A DNA stretch of 64,000 nt, taken from Chryseobacterium sp. H1D6B (GTDB lineage Bacteria > Bacteroidota > Bacteroidia > Flavobacteriales > Weeksellaceae). The position numbers and the translations under genes are program-made. The notes beneath the pieces are model-generated. The model searched no databases, had not been told where the DNA came from, and saw only the letters and a program-made list of their open reading frames with translations. Below are positions 25,480 to 35,000 of this stretch, piece by piece (the first letter of the stretch is position 1; the number at the start of each line of letters is the position of its first letter). Where the stretch lies: contig NZ_JARXVJ010000001.1 in NCBI RefSeq assembly GCF_029892445.1, positions 806,001 through 870,000 of the forward strand. The letters run 5' to 3'.

Positions 25480-26169
25480 ATGAAGCTGAAAAAAATCGGA
25501 CTTGTAGGAGGAATAAGCTGGATCTCCACCTTAGACTATTATAAATTCATCAATGAAGGGATCAACCAGAAATTAGGTGGATTAAATTTTGCTGAGTGCA
25601 TCATTTACTCTCTAAATTTTGCTGACATTCAGGAAAAGACCTGGGAAAACTCTTATGAACTCTTATTGAATGCCTGCCAAAGCTTAAAAAAAAGCGGTGC
25701 TGAGGCCGTCGTATTATGCGCGAATACAGCTCACTTATTTGCAGACCAGCTGGAAGAGGAAATTCAGCTTCCCTTTATTCATATTGTCACTGAGACTGCA
25801 AAGGAAATCAATAAAAACAGATTGAAAACCATTGGACTTTTAGGAACTATTTTCACGATGGAAATGGATTTTTATAGTAAAAAATTAGAAAGTTTTGGAA
25901 TACAGGTACTGACTCCTGAAAAACAAAAGATACGAGACTACGTACAGTTTACCGTAAAAGAGGAACTGGGAAGAGGAATTGTAAATCAGAAAACGAAAGA
26001 AAGATATATTGAGATTGTAAATGATCTGATAGACCGCGGTGCAGAAGGTCTTGTCTTGGGATGTACAGAAATTCCTTTATTATTGAGCCAGGCAGACTTC
26101 TCAATTCCTGTATTTGACACCACAAAAATTCATTCAGATGCTGTTGTCAACTATGCAGTATCCTTTTAA
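25480..26169 (+). CDS. Aspartate/glutamate racemase family protein
   Basis: A 229-residue cofactor-independent racemase. IGLVGGISWISTLDYYKFIN at 5-24 is the N-terminal signature. VVLCANTAHLF carries the first catalytic Cys and VLGCTEIPLLL the second, so both acid/base cysteines are present. The family interconverts L- and D-aspartate or related amino acids. YgeA-like broad-specificity racemases are the closest type by length. It follows the methyltransferase by 10 bp. Confidence 0.9.
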   Translation: MKLKKIGLVGGISWISTLDYYKFINEGINQKLGGLNFAECIIYSLNFADIQEKTWENSYELLLNACQSLKKSGAEAVVLCANTAHLFADQLEEEIQLPFIHIVTETAKEINKNRLKTIGLLGTIFTMEMDFYSKKLESFGIQVLTPEKQKIRDYVQFTVKEELGRGIVNQKTKERYIEIVNDLIDRGAEGLVLGCTEIPLLLSQADFSIPVFDTTKIHSDAVVNYAVSF

Positions 26170-26261
26170 AATGAAATGCAGAAGCCTTATTTCATGTTGA
26201 TTTGTTGATTATTAATATTTCTTTTATCTTAGCCCTCAATATTATAATTTAACAAAACACA

Positions 26262-28040
26262 ATGAAAAAACTATTATTTTCTCTTATTTTAGGGCTTTCC
26301 AGCATTGCCTTTTATTCACAAAACATAGAGTTCATGGAATGCGGAACCGATGAGTTAATGAAAAAACATTATCAGAGGTTTCCAGAAGAAAAAGCTCAGG
26401 ACGATGCTTTTAACTTAGAATTATCCAAACTCATTAAAAGCGGAAAATTTGCATCACAGATCAATAAGAACCAGGTATATGAAATCCCTGTCGTGGTACA
26501 TGTTGTGGGCGACGGGAGTCCTGTAGGATCTACAAATAACAGGTCTGACGCTGATATTATCGCCTGGATCAATTATACAAATGGCGTTTTTGCTGGAAAC
26601 ACAGCCAGCGGAATGGCCGCATCCAGTGCTGTATTGCCTGTAAAATTTGTTTTTGCCAAAGTATCTCCAACTTGTACTTCAACTAATGGAATCAACAGAA
26701 TTAACGCGTCAAATCTCCCTAAATATGTAAGTGGCGGCGTAAATAATGACAATACAGCCAATGCAGTCACCGCATCTGATATTACCGCTTTAGGAATGTG
26801 GGATACGAGTAAGTATTACAATATTTATGTAGTTAAAAAATTAGCTTCAAACTCGGGAATCTTAAACGGTTTTGCTTATTATCCTGGAGGAAGCAATGAT
26901 TATTCTTTTATGTCTACTACAGTTTCCACAGTAAATGCACAGACGATGGCACATGAATTTGGCCACGCTCTTGGTCTGCGCCACACTCATGAAGGGTATA
27001 ATGAAACCAGCGGTGCCTGTCCGGCAAACACAGACTGCACGTTAGATGGAGATTTAGTGTGCGATACAGAACCTATGAAAAGCCTTTATCATCCATCGGT
27101 CCCTTATACCTGCCAGACAGGACAGATCAATCCATGCACTTCTCAGTTGTATGCAGGCGGCGAAAAAAATGTAATGGCTTATACTTTCTGCTTTAGAGAT
27201 CTGTTCACACAAGGGCAGGCAGACAGAGCAACGGCTCAGCTTTTACAGTACAGACAGTCATTAATCAATTCTCCTGCTGCCAGCCAAACGCTGCTAGACA
27301 ATACTGTATCTTTAGCTACTGCATGTGTTCCAGCAATGATCACCAATCCTGGAGGTTTTAATATTGGAATTACTTCTGTAAAATTTGGAAATATCAATAA
27401 TTATTCGGCCAACTATAAACAAGCGGCAAATAACTTTTATGAAAATTTCACTGCAGGCTACTGTTTAGGAACTTCAAAAACCACCATCCCGCTAAATATT
27501 GCTACAACACTTACTGTAGCACCTGGAACAAGTAACAGCCATACCATCAAAGCATATATTGATTATAACAATGACGGCCAGTTCAATGAAACAACAGAGC
27601 TGGTGCTTAACCAGAATAATATAAACGGTTCTTCTCCCGCTACAGCATCTGTGACACCACCTTCAAATGCTGTAACAAACACCGCATTGAGAATGAGAGT
27701 AATCGGAGATTTCAATAACACGGCTATTACCGCATGCTATACCCCAAGATATGGTCAGGTAGAAGATTATTCTGTTATTATCCAATCCCAGACCTTAGCA
27801 GTAACAGACACTAAAAAAGAAGACATTTACATTACCAGAGCAGATAATTCTGTGTATGTGAAAAGTAACACTAAAATCGCATCAGTGAAAATTTATGATG
27901 CTTCAGGAAGAGTACTTTTCGATGAGTCAAACATTAAGTCTACAGAATTTTCAACGTTGATACAGGCAAAAAATATTGTCATCATTGTGAGTGCAGCTCT
28001 AGAGAATGGGCAAATAATCACTAAGAAAATGAAATTTTAA
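26262..28040 (+). CDS. Secreted M43 zinc metalloprotease with GEVED and T9SS tail
   Basis: A 592-residue exported protease. Signal peptide 1-19. Residues about 70-345 are the pappalysin-like catalytic domain: IPVVVHVVGDG, then HEFGHALGLRH with zinc ligands His231, His235, His241 and catalytic Glu232, and the Met-turn region in EKNVMAYTFC. Cysteine pairs in SGACPANTDCTLDGD fit the family. A GEVED-type domain follows at about 375-505 (IDYNNDGQFNE to GQVEDYSVII), then a C-terminal sorting-like domain. Such enzymes degrade extracellular proteins. Single-gene unit with its own terminator. Confidence 0.92.
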   Translation: MKKLLFSLILGLSSIAFYSQNIEFMECGTDELMKKHYQRFPEEKAQDDAFNLELSKLIKSGKFASQINKNQVYEIPVVVHVVGDGSPVGSTNNRSDADIIAWINYTNGVFAGNTASGMAASSAVLPVKFVFAKVSPTCTSTNGINRINASNLPKYVSGGVNNDNTANAVTASDITALGMWDTSKYYNIYVVKKLASNSGILNGFAYYPGGSNDYSFMSTTVSTVNAQTMAHEFGHALGLRHTHEGYNETSGACPANTDCTLDGDLVCDTEPMKSLYHPSVPYTCQTGQINPCTSQLYAGGEKNVMAYTFCFRDLFTQGQADRATAQLLQYRQSLINSPAASQTLLDNTVSLATACVPAMITNPGGFNIGITSVKFGNINNYSANYKQAANNFYENFTAGYCLGTSKTTIPLNIATTLTVAPGTSNSHTIKAYIDYNNDGQFNETTELVLNQNNINGSSPATASVTPPSNAVTNTALRMRVIGDFNNTAITACYTPRYGQVEDYSVIIQSQTLAVTDTKKEDIYITRADNSVYVKSNTKIASVKIYDASGRVLFDESNIKSTEFSTLIQAKNIVIIVSAALENGQIITKKMKF

Positions 28041-28060
28041 GAACGCAAATAGATAAAACA

Positions 28061-28092
28061 AAAAGAGAGCTGAATGTTCAGCTCTCTTTTTT
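28061..28092. terminator. Bidirectional terminator
   Basis: AAAAGAGAGCTGAA (28061-28074) pairs exactly with TTCAGCTCTCTTTT (28077-28090). It serves the convergent protease and ABC exporter genes. Confidence 0.85.
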
Positions 28093-28133
28093 ATAATATG
28101 TTGTCAATTAATTTAAAAATGTTCTTACAGCAT

Positions 28134-29885
28134 CTAACTCTCCTCCTCCATTTCCACTTCATGTCTCAACTGGGCTTTGTAAAGCGTAGCATAGTAGCCG
28201 TTCTTATCCAAAAGCTCTACATGTTTTCCCTCTTCTACGATCTTACCATGTTCCATCACAATGATCTTATCTGCTTTTTCAATTGTAGAAAGTCTGTGTG
28301 CAATAATAATTGAAGTTCTGTTTTTAGTAATTTTCTCTGTTGCTCTCTGGATCAATTTTTCACTTTCGTGATCTATGGATGATGTTGCTTCATCTAAAAT
28401 CAGAATTTTCGGATCAGATAAATAAGCCCTTAAAAAAGATAATAACTGACGCTGGCCTAATGAAATAGACGAGCCTCTTTCGCTTACGATAAACTCATAT
28501 CCGCCCGGAAGACTTTCAATGAAATCATCCACTTCAATTTCTCTTGCTCCGGCTTTTATTTTCTCTAAAGTGATCGTTTCATCACCAAAAGCTAAATTCT
28601 CGAAAATAGTTCCATGAAATAAGAAAACATCCTGCAGAACAACACCGATATGACTTCTTAAATTATAGAGTTCATACTCTTTCAGCTCTACGTCATCAAT
28701 GAAAATCTCCCCGGAATTAATATCATAAAGTCTAGTGATCAAACTAATAATTGTAGATTTTCCAGCTCCTGTAGCACCAACGATCGCTACGGTTTCTCCA
28801 GGATTTACTTTAAAATCAATGCCTTTCAGTACCTCCTGCTTTTCATCATAAGCAAATCGGACATTTTTGAATTCTATTTTTCCATCAAAATGATCCTTTT
28901 CTACTTTCCCGGTATTCGGCATTGCAAAATCTTCATCCATTACCCCCAGTACTCGTTCTGCTCCTACAATTCCACGCTGGATATTATTAAATCGGTCTGC
29001 GATCTGTCTTAAAGGGCGGATTAACATCGAAATATACTGAATAAATGCAATGACAACCCCTGCACTGATGGTAATATATCCTCCATAAAACAGGATAAAA
29101 CCTATGAAAAGAGAAGAGATAAGCTCTACAACCGGAAAGAATAAGGAGAAAATAAAAACCGTTCTCAACAATGCATCTTTCAGCGTAATATTGATCTCAT
29201 CAAATTTTTTAAATTCAGCTTTCTGTCTGTTAAAAACCTGAATAATAGACATTCCAGCCAATCTTTCCTGAACAAAAGAGTTCTGGTTTGCCGTCCAGGT
29301 TCTTTCGTCACCGAAAGCTTTTTTTAATCTTTTTTGAAAAAACCTTGTAATCATCACCATTAAAGGTAAAATAGCAAGCGTAATATAACTTAGATGCACA
29401 TTCGTACTGAACATCATCACCAGTACAAAGACAATTCTCAGAATATCTCCAAAAACCATCAAAAACCCGTCTGTATAAACTGTTGCAATGGTTTCCACAT
29501 CTCCTACGGCACGGGTTACAAGCTGTCCAATAGGTGTTTTATCAAAAAATGATGTTCTGAAATAGATCAATTTAGCATATAATCTTTCTCTGATATCCCT
29601 GATTACATTTTGAGAGATATAATTTGAAAAATAAACTAAGAAAAAATTTAAAACAGTTTCAGCAAAGACCAGCCCTACCAATATATAGATATGCTTCATC
29701 ATCAAAGCCTTATCTTTAAGCTTTGTAATATCAATATCTACAACCTTCATCGTAAGGTAAGGTCTGTAGGTAGAAACTATTGAAAGAATTATGGAAATGA
29801 TCAGGGTAAGAATAAACCAAGAACGAAATTTCATTCCTATAAAGAATAATCTTTTTACAATTTCCCAGGTATCTTGTTTTTTCAT
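28134..29885 (-). CDS. ABC exporter, fused permease and ATPase
   Basis: A 583-residue half-transporter. Six transmembrane helices (about 20-310) form the type IV exporter fold. The ATPase domain has Walker A GATGAGKST, Q-loop LQDVF, the signature SISLGQRQ, Walker B ILILDEATSS and the H-loop AHRLST. It dimerises for lipid, drug or peptide export. There is no N-terminal C39 peptidase domain, so it is not a leader-cleaving peptide exporter. It is not adjacent to the peptide genes at 36.6-37.4 kb. Substrate unknown. Confidence 0.92.
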   Translation of the reverse strand: MKKQDTWEIVKRLFFIGMKFRSWFILTLIISIILSIVSTYRPYLTMKVVDIDITKLKDKALMMKHIYILVGLVFAETVLNFFLVYFSNYISQNVIRDIRERLYAKLIYFRTSFFDKTPIGQLVTRAVGDVETIATVYTDGFLMVFGDILRIVFVLVMMFSTNVHLSYITLAILPLMVMITRFFQKRLKKAFGDERTWTANQNSFVQERLAGMSIIQVFNRQKAEFKKFDEINITLKDALLRTVFIFSLFFPVVELISSLFIGFILFYGGYITISAGVVIAFIQYISMLIRPLRQIADRFNNIQRGIVGAERVLGVMDEDFAMPNTGKVEKDHFDGKIEFKNVRFAYDEKQEVLKGIDFKVNPGETVAIVGATGAGKSTIISLITRLYDINSGEIFIDDVELKEYELYNLRSHIGVVLQDVFLFHGTIFENLAFGDETITLEKIKAGAREIEVDDFIESLPGGYEFIVSERGSSISLGQRQLLSFLRAYLSDPKILILDEATSSIDHESEKLIQRATEKITKNRTSIIIAHRLSTIEKADKIIVMEHGKIVEEGKHVELLDKNGYYATLYKAQLRHEVEMEEES

Positions 29886-30063
29886 TGTACGAATTGACGA
29901 AAAGAATTAAGTTTAAATTCTTTGCAAAAATAAGACTTTATAATTTTAAACCCGGAACAACTTGTCAAAATAGTAATAGAAAATTTCAGATATAAAGTAT
30001 TCAAAATATGAATATATCTTATTATTATTTTACGAACCATTTAAAAATAAACCTAGTAATTTT

Positions 30064-30795
30064 TTAGAATTCATAGCCTACATCTACTAAATACAGGCCT
30101 TGTGCAGGTGCAGAAGTTCCTGCTGAATTCCGGTTTTTATTTTCAATGACATTTCGCACTTCTTCAGGCTGTATTTTTCCTGTTCCTACTTCTACCATGG
30201 TGCCGACAATCGCCCTTACCATATTTCTAAGAAAACGGTTGGCCGAAACTGTAAATATTAATTCACTCCCTTTCTGCTCCCATGCTGCTTTGTAAATTTT
30301 GCAGAGGTTTGTTTTATTATCGGTATGCAGTTTGGCAAAACTGGTGAAGTCTTCATATTCAAACAAAATTTTACAGGCCTCATTCATTTTATCAACATCT
30401 AAAGGTTTTCTCCAGTGCTGCCAGGCTGCATCTTGGGTAAAAGGATTCTTTTCCAATGAAATATAATACTCATAGGTCCTGTAAGTCGCATGAAAACGCG
30501 CATGAAAATCATCTTTTACAGGGAAAATCCGCTTAACGGCAATATCAGGAGGAAGAAAACTATTCAGTTTGTGGGTAAGATGGCCGCTTACAACCTGCTC
30601 CGTATCAAAATGAGCAAATATTTTCTTTGCATGAACCCCGGTATCCGTTCTGCCGGCGCCGGTAGTTTTAATTTTTTCCCTTAAAATAGTGGAAAGTGCT
30701 TTTTCCATTTCTTCCTGCACAGAATTTTCATTCGGCTGGATCTGATAGCCGAAATAATTCTTACCATTGTACGAAAACTCAATAAAGTACCTCAA
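30064..30795 (-). CDS. truA: tRNA pseudouridine(38-40) synthase TruA
   Basis: A 243-residue enzyme that isomerises uridines 38-40 in the anticodon stem-loop of tRNA. RYFIEFSYNGKNYFGYQIQP opens the fold. GAGRTDTGVHA carries the catalytic Asp; FHARFHATYRTYEYYI and FLRNMVRAIVGTMVEVG are further family blocks. I chose the TTG at 30795 so the protein begins M-RYFIEF, as usual for the family; a TTG at 30816 would add seven residues. Divergent from lpxK, with about 110 bp between. Confidence 0.95.
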   Translation of the reverse strand: MRYFIEFSYNGKNYFGYQIQPNENSVQEEMEKALSTILREKIKTTGAGRTDTGVHAKKIFAHFDTEQVVSGHLTHKLNSFLPPDIAVKRIFPVKDDFHARFHATYRTYEYYISLEKNPFTQDAAWQHWRKPLDVDKMNEACKILFEYEDFTSFAKLHTDNKTNLCKIYKAAWEQKGSELIFTVSANRFLRNMVRAIVGTMVEVGTGKIQPEEVRNVIENKNRNSAGTSAPAQGLYLVDVGYEF

Positions 30796-30904
30796 AATAT
30801 TAGAATAACTCCACAAAAATACTTTAATTTAATGAAATAATTGTTGAAAAGTCATTGAGAATATGTTATCAAATATTTTTTAAAATCCCTATTTTTGCAG
30901 ACGT

Positions 30905-31930
30905 ATGAAAAGATGGTATCTCTATCCTTTTTCTCTTGGTTATCATTTAGTAACGGGTATCCGGAACACAATGTATGACCTGGGAATTTTTAAATCTACA
31001 AAATTAAAAACTCCGATCATTAATGTCGGCAACCTTTCTGTGGGCGGAAGCGGTAAGTCACCAATGGTGATGTATCTCGCTCAATATCTGTCTAAACACT
31101 ACAGAACAGGGGTGCTTTCACGCGGTTACGGAAGGCTTACGAAAGGCTATGACGTAACCAACTACGACAGTAATTATAAGATGGTAGGTGATGAAGCGAT
31201 GCAGTTATTTGAACGTTTCAAAAACCGTTTTGTAATCGCTGTTTCTGAAGAAAGAGTTCCTGGGGCTAAGAAGGTCATTTCCGATATGGATCTTGATGTT
31301 TTAGTATTAGATGATGCGATGCAGCATAGAGCTATAAAAGCTGGATTCAATATTTTGATGACGGATTTTAATGATCCTTACTTCAAAGACCACCTTCTTC
31401 CTGCAGGAGATTTGAGAGAATCTAGAAATGGCGCTAAGAGAGCAGACATTATTATGGTCAGCAAATGTCCGGATGAATTAACTGAAGAAACCAAGCAGTA
31501 TTATGTTTCCAGGATCAGACCAGAACGCCATCAAAAAGTATTCTTTTCATCCATAAGCTATGACGAAAATGTATACGGGAAAGAAAAAATGCTGCCTGAT
31601 AATAATCTGAATTATTACGATATTCTATTGATTACAGGAATTGCAAATCCTAAACCTCTTCTCGCTCATCTGGCTAAATTCTCCCAACGGGTTAAACACT
31701 TAAAATTTAGAGATCATCATAACTTTTCTGAAGATGATATTAAAAAGATCATTGCAGAATATAAAAAATTAGGCGAGTACAAATTAATCTTAACCACAGA
31801 GAAAGATTACGTCCGTTTAAAAACCTTTGACTATCTTAGAGACATAGTTTACTACTGGCCTATCAATGTAATTATTGATAAGAAAGAAGAATTCAACCAA
31901 ATCATTTTAGATTATGTTAGAAAAAGTTAA
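30905..31930 (+). CDS. lpxK: Tetraacyldisaccharide 4'-kinase LpxK
   Basis: A 341-residue inner-membrane kinase that phosphorylates the 4' position of the lipid A precursor, giving lipid IVA. An N-terminal membrane-associated helix is followed by INVGNLSVGGSGKSPMVMYLA, the P-loop. LSRGYGR, VGDEAMQL and VLDDAMQHRAI match the family. A -7-like TATTTTTG (30890-30897) lies only 7 nt before the ATG, so the transcript may have almost no leader. The gene overlaps punA by 17 bp, suggesting coupled translation. Confidence 0.96.
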   Translation: MKRWYLYPFSLGYHLVTGIRNTMYDLGIFKSTKLKTPIINVGNLSVGGSGKSPMVMYLAQYLSKHYRTGVLSRGYGRLTKGYDVTNYDSNYKMVGDEAMQLFERFKNRFVIAVSEERVPGAKKVISDMDLDVLVLDDAMQHRAIKAGFNILMTDFNDPYFKDHLLPAGDLRESRNGAKRADIIMVSKCPDELTEETKQYYVSRIRPERHQKVFFSSISYDENVYGKEKMLPDNNLNYYDILLITGIANPKPLLAHLAKFSQRVKHLKFRDHHNFSEDDIKKIIAEYKKLGEYKLILTTEKDYVRLKTFDYLRDIVYYWPINVIIDKKEEFNQIILDYVRKS

Positions 31931-32729
31931 GGAAACCGCTGATTTCATCAAGGATATTATTCAGGACAATCCAGAGTTTGCCATTGTTTTAGGTTCAGGA
32001 TTGGGGAAACTGCAGGATGAAGTAGAACCTATTCACGTGTTAGAATATAAAGACATTCCTCATTTTCCGCAGACTACTGTAGTGGGGCACGGCGGAAAAT
32101 TAATCTATGGAATTCTTGAAGGCAGAAAGGTGTTGATGATGAGCGGCCGTTTTCATTATTATGAAGGCTATCCTATGGAAATTGTAGTCTTTCCTATCAG
32201 AGTTTTCCATTTATTAGGAATTAAAAATCTGATTCTTTCTAACGCTTCCGGCGGTGTCAATCCCAATTACAGTGTTGCCGACATCGTTGTCTTAAAAGAC
32301 CATATCAATATGATGCCTGAGCATCCACTCCGCGGAAAAAATATTGATGAGCTGGGTCCCCGTTTCGTAGATATGAGCGAGCCTTACAACAAAAAAATGA
32401 TCGCTGCAGCAGAACAAATAGCCGCAACAAATAATATTCATCTCCAGCAGGGTGTTTATGTAGGACTTCAGGGTCCGACTTTTGAAACACCGGCAGAATA
32501 CGGTTTAATAAAAGCGATAGGCGGTGATATGGTAGGAATGAGTACCGTTCCAGAAGTTATTACAGCGAAACACATGGGAATGGATGTTTTCTGTCTTTCC
32601 ATCATCACAGACCTTGGAGGTCCCGAAATTGCATTTGCCGTATCCCATGAAGAAGTCTTAAATGCGGCTAACAAAGCAATGCCCCATGTCATTACAATCG
32701 TAAAAGGTTTAGTTAAAAACTACGAATAA
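31914..32729 (+). CDS. punA: Purine nucleoside phosphorylase (type I, trimeric)
   Basis: A 271-residue enzyme that cleaves purine nucleosides with phosphate to the free base and ribose 1-phosphate, for purine salvage. FAIVLGSGLGKLQDEVE carries the phosphate-binding Ser, VVGHGGKLIYG follows, and LSNASGGVNPNY and VGLQGPTFETPAE are the base and sugar sites. MVGMSTVPEV and a later Asp in ITDLGGPE match the family. It overlaps lpxK by 17 bp, an unusual pairing of lipid A and purine genes that is probably only transcriptional. Confidence 0.95.
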   Translation: MLEKVKETADFIKDIIQDNPEFAIVLGSGLGKLQDEVEPIHVLEYKDIPHFPQTTVVGHGGKLIYGILEGRKVLMMSGRFHYYEGYPMEIVVFPIRVFHLLGIKNLILSNASGGVNPNYSVADIVVLKDHINMMPEHPLRGKNIDELGPRFVDMSEPYNKKMIAAAEQIAATNNIHLQQGVYVGLQGPTFETPAEYGLIKAIGGDMVGMSTVPEVITAKHMGMDVFCLSIITDLGGPEIAFAVSHEEVLNAANKAMPHVITIVKGLVKNYE

Positions 32730-32818
32730 TTCTCTTATAGAATTTCTCAATCTTTTAAATTTGTTGTGATAAATACGAAATCAATTCTTAATTTCGTTTC
32801 ATTATTTATATTCAAAAA

Positions 32819-33346
32819 ATGAAATTGAAAATGAAAAAGTTATTACTGATATTCACACTGGCTGTTTTCAGCCTTGGATATTCACAACAGGTTCCAAAAG
32901 TACTTAAAACCAGTTTTTCAAAAGAAGCTTTACAGCAGAAGCTTGAAGATGAAGAAGGAAAAAGCATTACTATACAGCAGATTATCGATCAGCATAAAGG
33001 AAAAGTCGTAGTGATTGATTTCTGGGCCGGATGGTGCAGAGACTGCCTGAAAGCACTTCCTAAAGCTGAAGAACTAGAAAAAAATAATCCTAATATTGAT
33101 TTTGTATTTCTTTCATTAGAAAGATCAAAAGAAGGTTTTGATAAAAGCCTCGAAAGATTTAATATGAAAGATAAAAGCAATTACTGGTTTGCTTCGGGCT
33201 GGAAAAATGATTTCAATAATTACATCGACCTCAACTGGATTCCAAGATATATGGTCATTGACCAAAAATCTGCCATAGCTAAATACTACGCTATTTCACC
33301 AGAAGATCCTGAAATTCAATCCACTATAAATAAGCTTTTAAATTAA
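32819..33346 (+). CDS. TlpA-like periplasmic thioredoxin-fold protein
   Basis: A 175-residue exported protein. ATGs at 32819 and 32831 both precede the signal peptide (MKKLLLIFTLAVFSLGYSQ). The thioredoxin domain contains KVVVIDFWAGWCRDCLKALPKAEEL, with the active-site pair CRDC, and WIPRYMVIDQ with the cis-Pro. It probably reduces or resolves disulfides in the periplasm, as in cytochrome c maturation. A GNAT gene starts 14 bp after the stop. Confidence 0.9.
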   Translation: MKLKMKKLLLIFTLAVFSLGYSQQVPKVLKTSFSKEALQQKLEDEEGKSITIQQIIDQHKGKVVVIDFWAGWCRDCLKALPKAEELEKNNPNIDFVFLSLERSKEGFDKSLERFNMKDKSNYWFASGWKNDFNNYIDLNWIPRYMVIDQKSAIAKYYAISPEDPEIQSTINKLLN

Positions 33347-33360
33347 ACTAAAAACCAATT

Positions 33361-33816
33361 ATGATTTTAAGAGAAGCCACAGAGCAGGATCTAAAAGTTC
33401 TTTTAGAGTTCGAACAGGGTGTTGTATCAGCAGAAAGGCCTTTTAATGAAACTTTAATTGATGGAGAAATTCATTATTATGATTTAAACGCTTTAATCGC
33501 TTCAAAGGATGCAGCATTAGTTATCGCTGAAAAAAATAATGAAATTGTAGCATCAGGATATGCTTTGATCAAAAAACCCTCAAATAATTATTCTAACTTT
33601 AAAGAGTATGCCTATCTCGGTTTTATGTTTGTAAAGCCGGAATACAGAGGACAAGGGATCAACCAGCTGATTCTGGATAAGCTTATTGACTGGGCTAAAA
33701 GCAGAGAAATCTCTGAGATCAGACTGGAAGTTTATGACAAAAATGAATCCGCAGTGAAGGCTTATGAAAAAGCAGGTTTTGAATCTTTAATACTTACGAT
33801 GAGATTAAAAGTATGA
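33361..33816 (+). CDS. GNAT-family N-acetyltransferase
   Basis: A 151-residue enzyme. MILREATEQDLKVLLEFE opens the fold. AYLGFMFVKPEYRGQGINQLILDKLIDWAK contains the acetyl-CoA-binding R/Q-x-x-G-x-G/A loop (RGQGIN). The last strand and helix, IRLEVYDKNESAVKAYEKAGF, are standard. Substrate unknown. Probably co-transcribed with the thioredoxin-like gene. Confidence 0.9.
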   Translation: MILREATEQDLKVLLEFEQGVVSAERPFNETLIDGEIHYYDLNALIASKDAALVIAEKNNEIVASGYALIKKPSNNYSNFKEYAYLGFMFVKPEYRGQGINQLILDKLIDWAKSREISEIRLEVYDKNESAVKAYEKAGFESLILTMRLKV

Positions 33817-33837
33817 TATTTCAATTATCCAAAATAA

Positions 33838-34974
33838 ATGAATCCATATCTTTGTGATATGGATTTTCTTTTTCCCATCCGCAAAATTATTCATGTAGAT
33901 ATGGATGCATTTTATGCTTCCGTGGAACAGCATGATAATCCTGCATTACGAGGGAAAGCTATTGCTGTAGGCGGGGGCCACCGCGGGGTGGTTTCGGCGG
34001 CAAGTTATGAAGCACGAAAATTCGGGGTACGTTCTGCAATGCCCAGCAAAACAGCAAAAGAGCGGTGTCCGCATCTTATTTTTGTGCCTCCGCGTTTTGC
34101 CCGCTATAAAGAAATTTCAAGAAAAATACGGGAGATCTTTCATGAATATACCGATCTGGTGGAACCATTATCATTGGATGAAGCCTATCTGGATGTTACA
34201 GAAAATAAAAAAGGAATAGAATCTGCTAATGATATCGCCAGAGAGATCCGTCAAAAAATATTTGATGAAACCGGCCTCACCGCTTCTGCCGGAATTTCGA
34301 TCAATAAATTTTTAGCAAAAGTAGCCTCAGACATCAATAAACCTAACGGACAAAAAACGATTCATCCTGATAAAATTGAAGGTTTTCTCGAAGAACTTCC
34401 GGTAGAAAAATTTTACGGCGTAGGAAAAGTTACCGCCAATAAAATGTTCACTTTAGGAATTTTCAAAGGAAAAGATTTAAAAAAGAAATCCCTACAGGAG
34501 CTTGTTACTTTGTTTGGAAAATCAGGAAGTTATTATTACAATGTCGTCCGTGGAAATCATAATTCTGAAGTGAAACCTCATCGAATTCAGAAAAGCGTAG
34601 CAGTGGAACGTACTTTTTTTGAAGACCTTTTTGATGAACAGCAGATCAACGAAAAATTAGAAAGTTTAAGCACTGAGCTTCATCAAAGATTACAGAAAAA
34701 TAACATTCTTGGAAGAGCGCTCACTTTAAAGATCAAATATAAAGACTTCTCACTTTTCACCAGAAGTATTACTAAAGAAGACTATTTTACTTCCGACGCA
34801 GAATTCTTCAATATTTCAAAAAAACTCTGGGAATTACGTCCTTTTGATAAGCCGGTACGCTTATTAGGTTTGTCACTTTCCCACCTTAATACAGAGGAAA
34901 AAAAACAGGTCTCTGTTCAGCTTAAAATCCCGTTTGAAGAATTTGAAAACAAACCGTTAAGAAATTTTCACTAA
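33838..34974 (+). CDS. dinB: DNA polymerase IV (Y family)
   Basis: A 378-residue translesion polymerase. HVDMDAFYASVEQ carries the first catalytic Asp, SLDEAYLDVT the second acidic pair, and GISINKFLAKVASDINKP the helix-hairpin region; the little-finger domain follows from about 250. A short C-terminus (IPFEEFENKP) may end in a clamp-binding segment. Start may be 33838 or, seven codons later, 33859 (MDFLFPIRKIIHVDMD). No SOS-type box was recognised upstream. Confidence 0.95.
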   Translation: MNPYLCDMDFLFPIRKIIHVDMDAFYASVEQHDNPALRGKAIAVGGGHRGVVSAASYEARKFGVRSAMPSKTAKERCPHLIFVPPRFARYKEISRKIREIFHEYTDLVEPLSLDEAYLDVTENKKGIESANDIAREIRQKIFDETGLTASAGISINKFLAKVASDINKPNGQKTIHPDKIEGFLEELPVEKFYGVGKVTANKMFTLGIFKGKDLKKKSLQELVTLFGKSGSYYYNVVRGNHNSEVKPHRIQKSVAVERTFFEDLFDEQQINEKLESLSTELHQRLQKNNILGRALTLKIKYKDFSLFTRSITKEDYFTSDAEFFNISKKLWELRPFDKPVRLLGLSLSHLNTEEKKQVSVQLKIPFEEFENKPLRNFH

Positions 34975-35000
34975 ATTGTAGAGAACAAATCTCAAAATAT

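Noticed and set aside
28134..29885. ABC exporter as a dedicated exporter of the Cys-rich peptides
   Set aside because: It lacks the C39 peptidase domain and lies about 7 kb away behind several unrelated genes.
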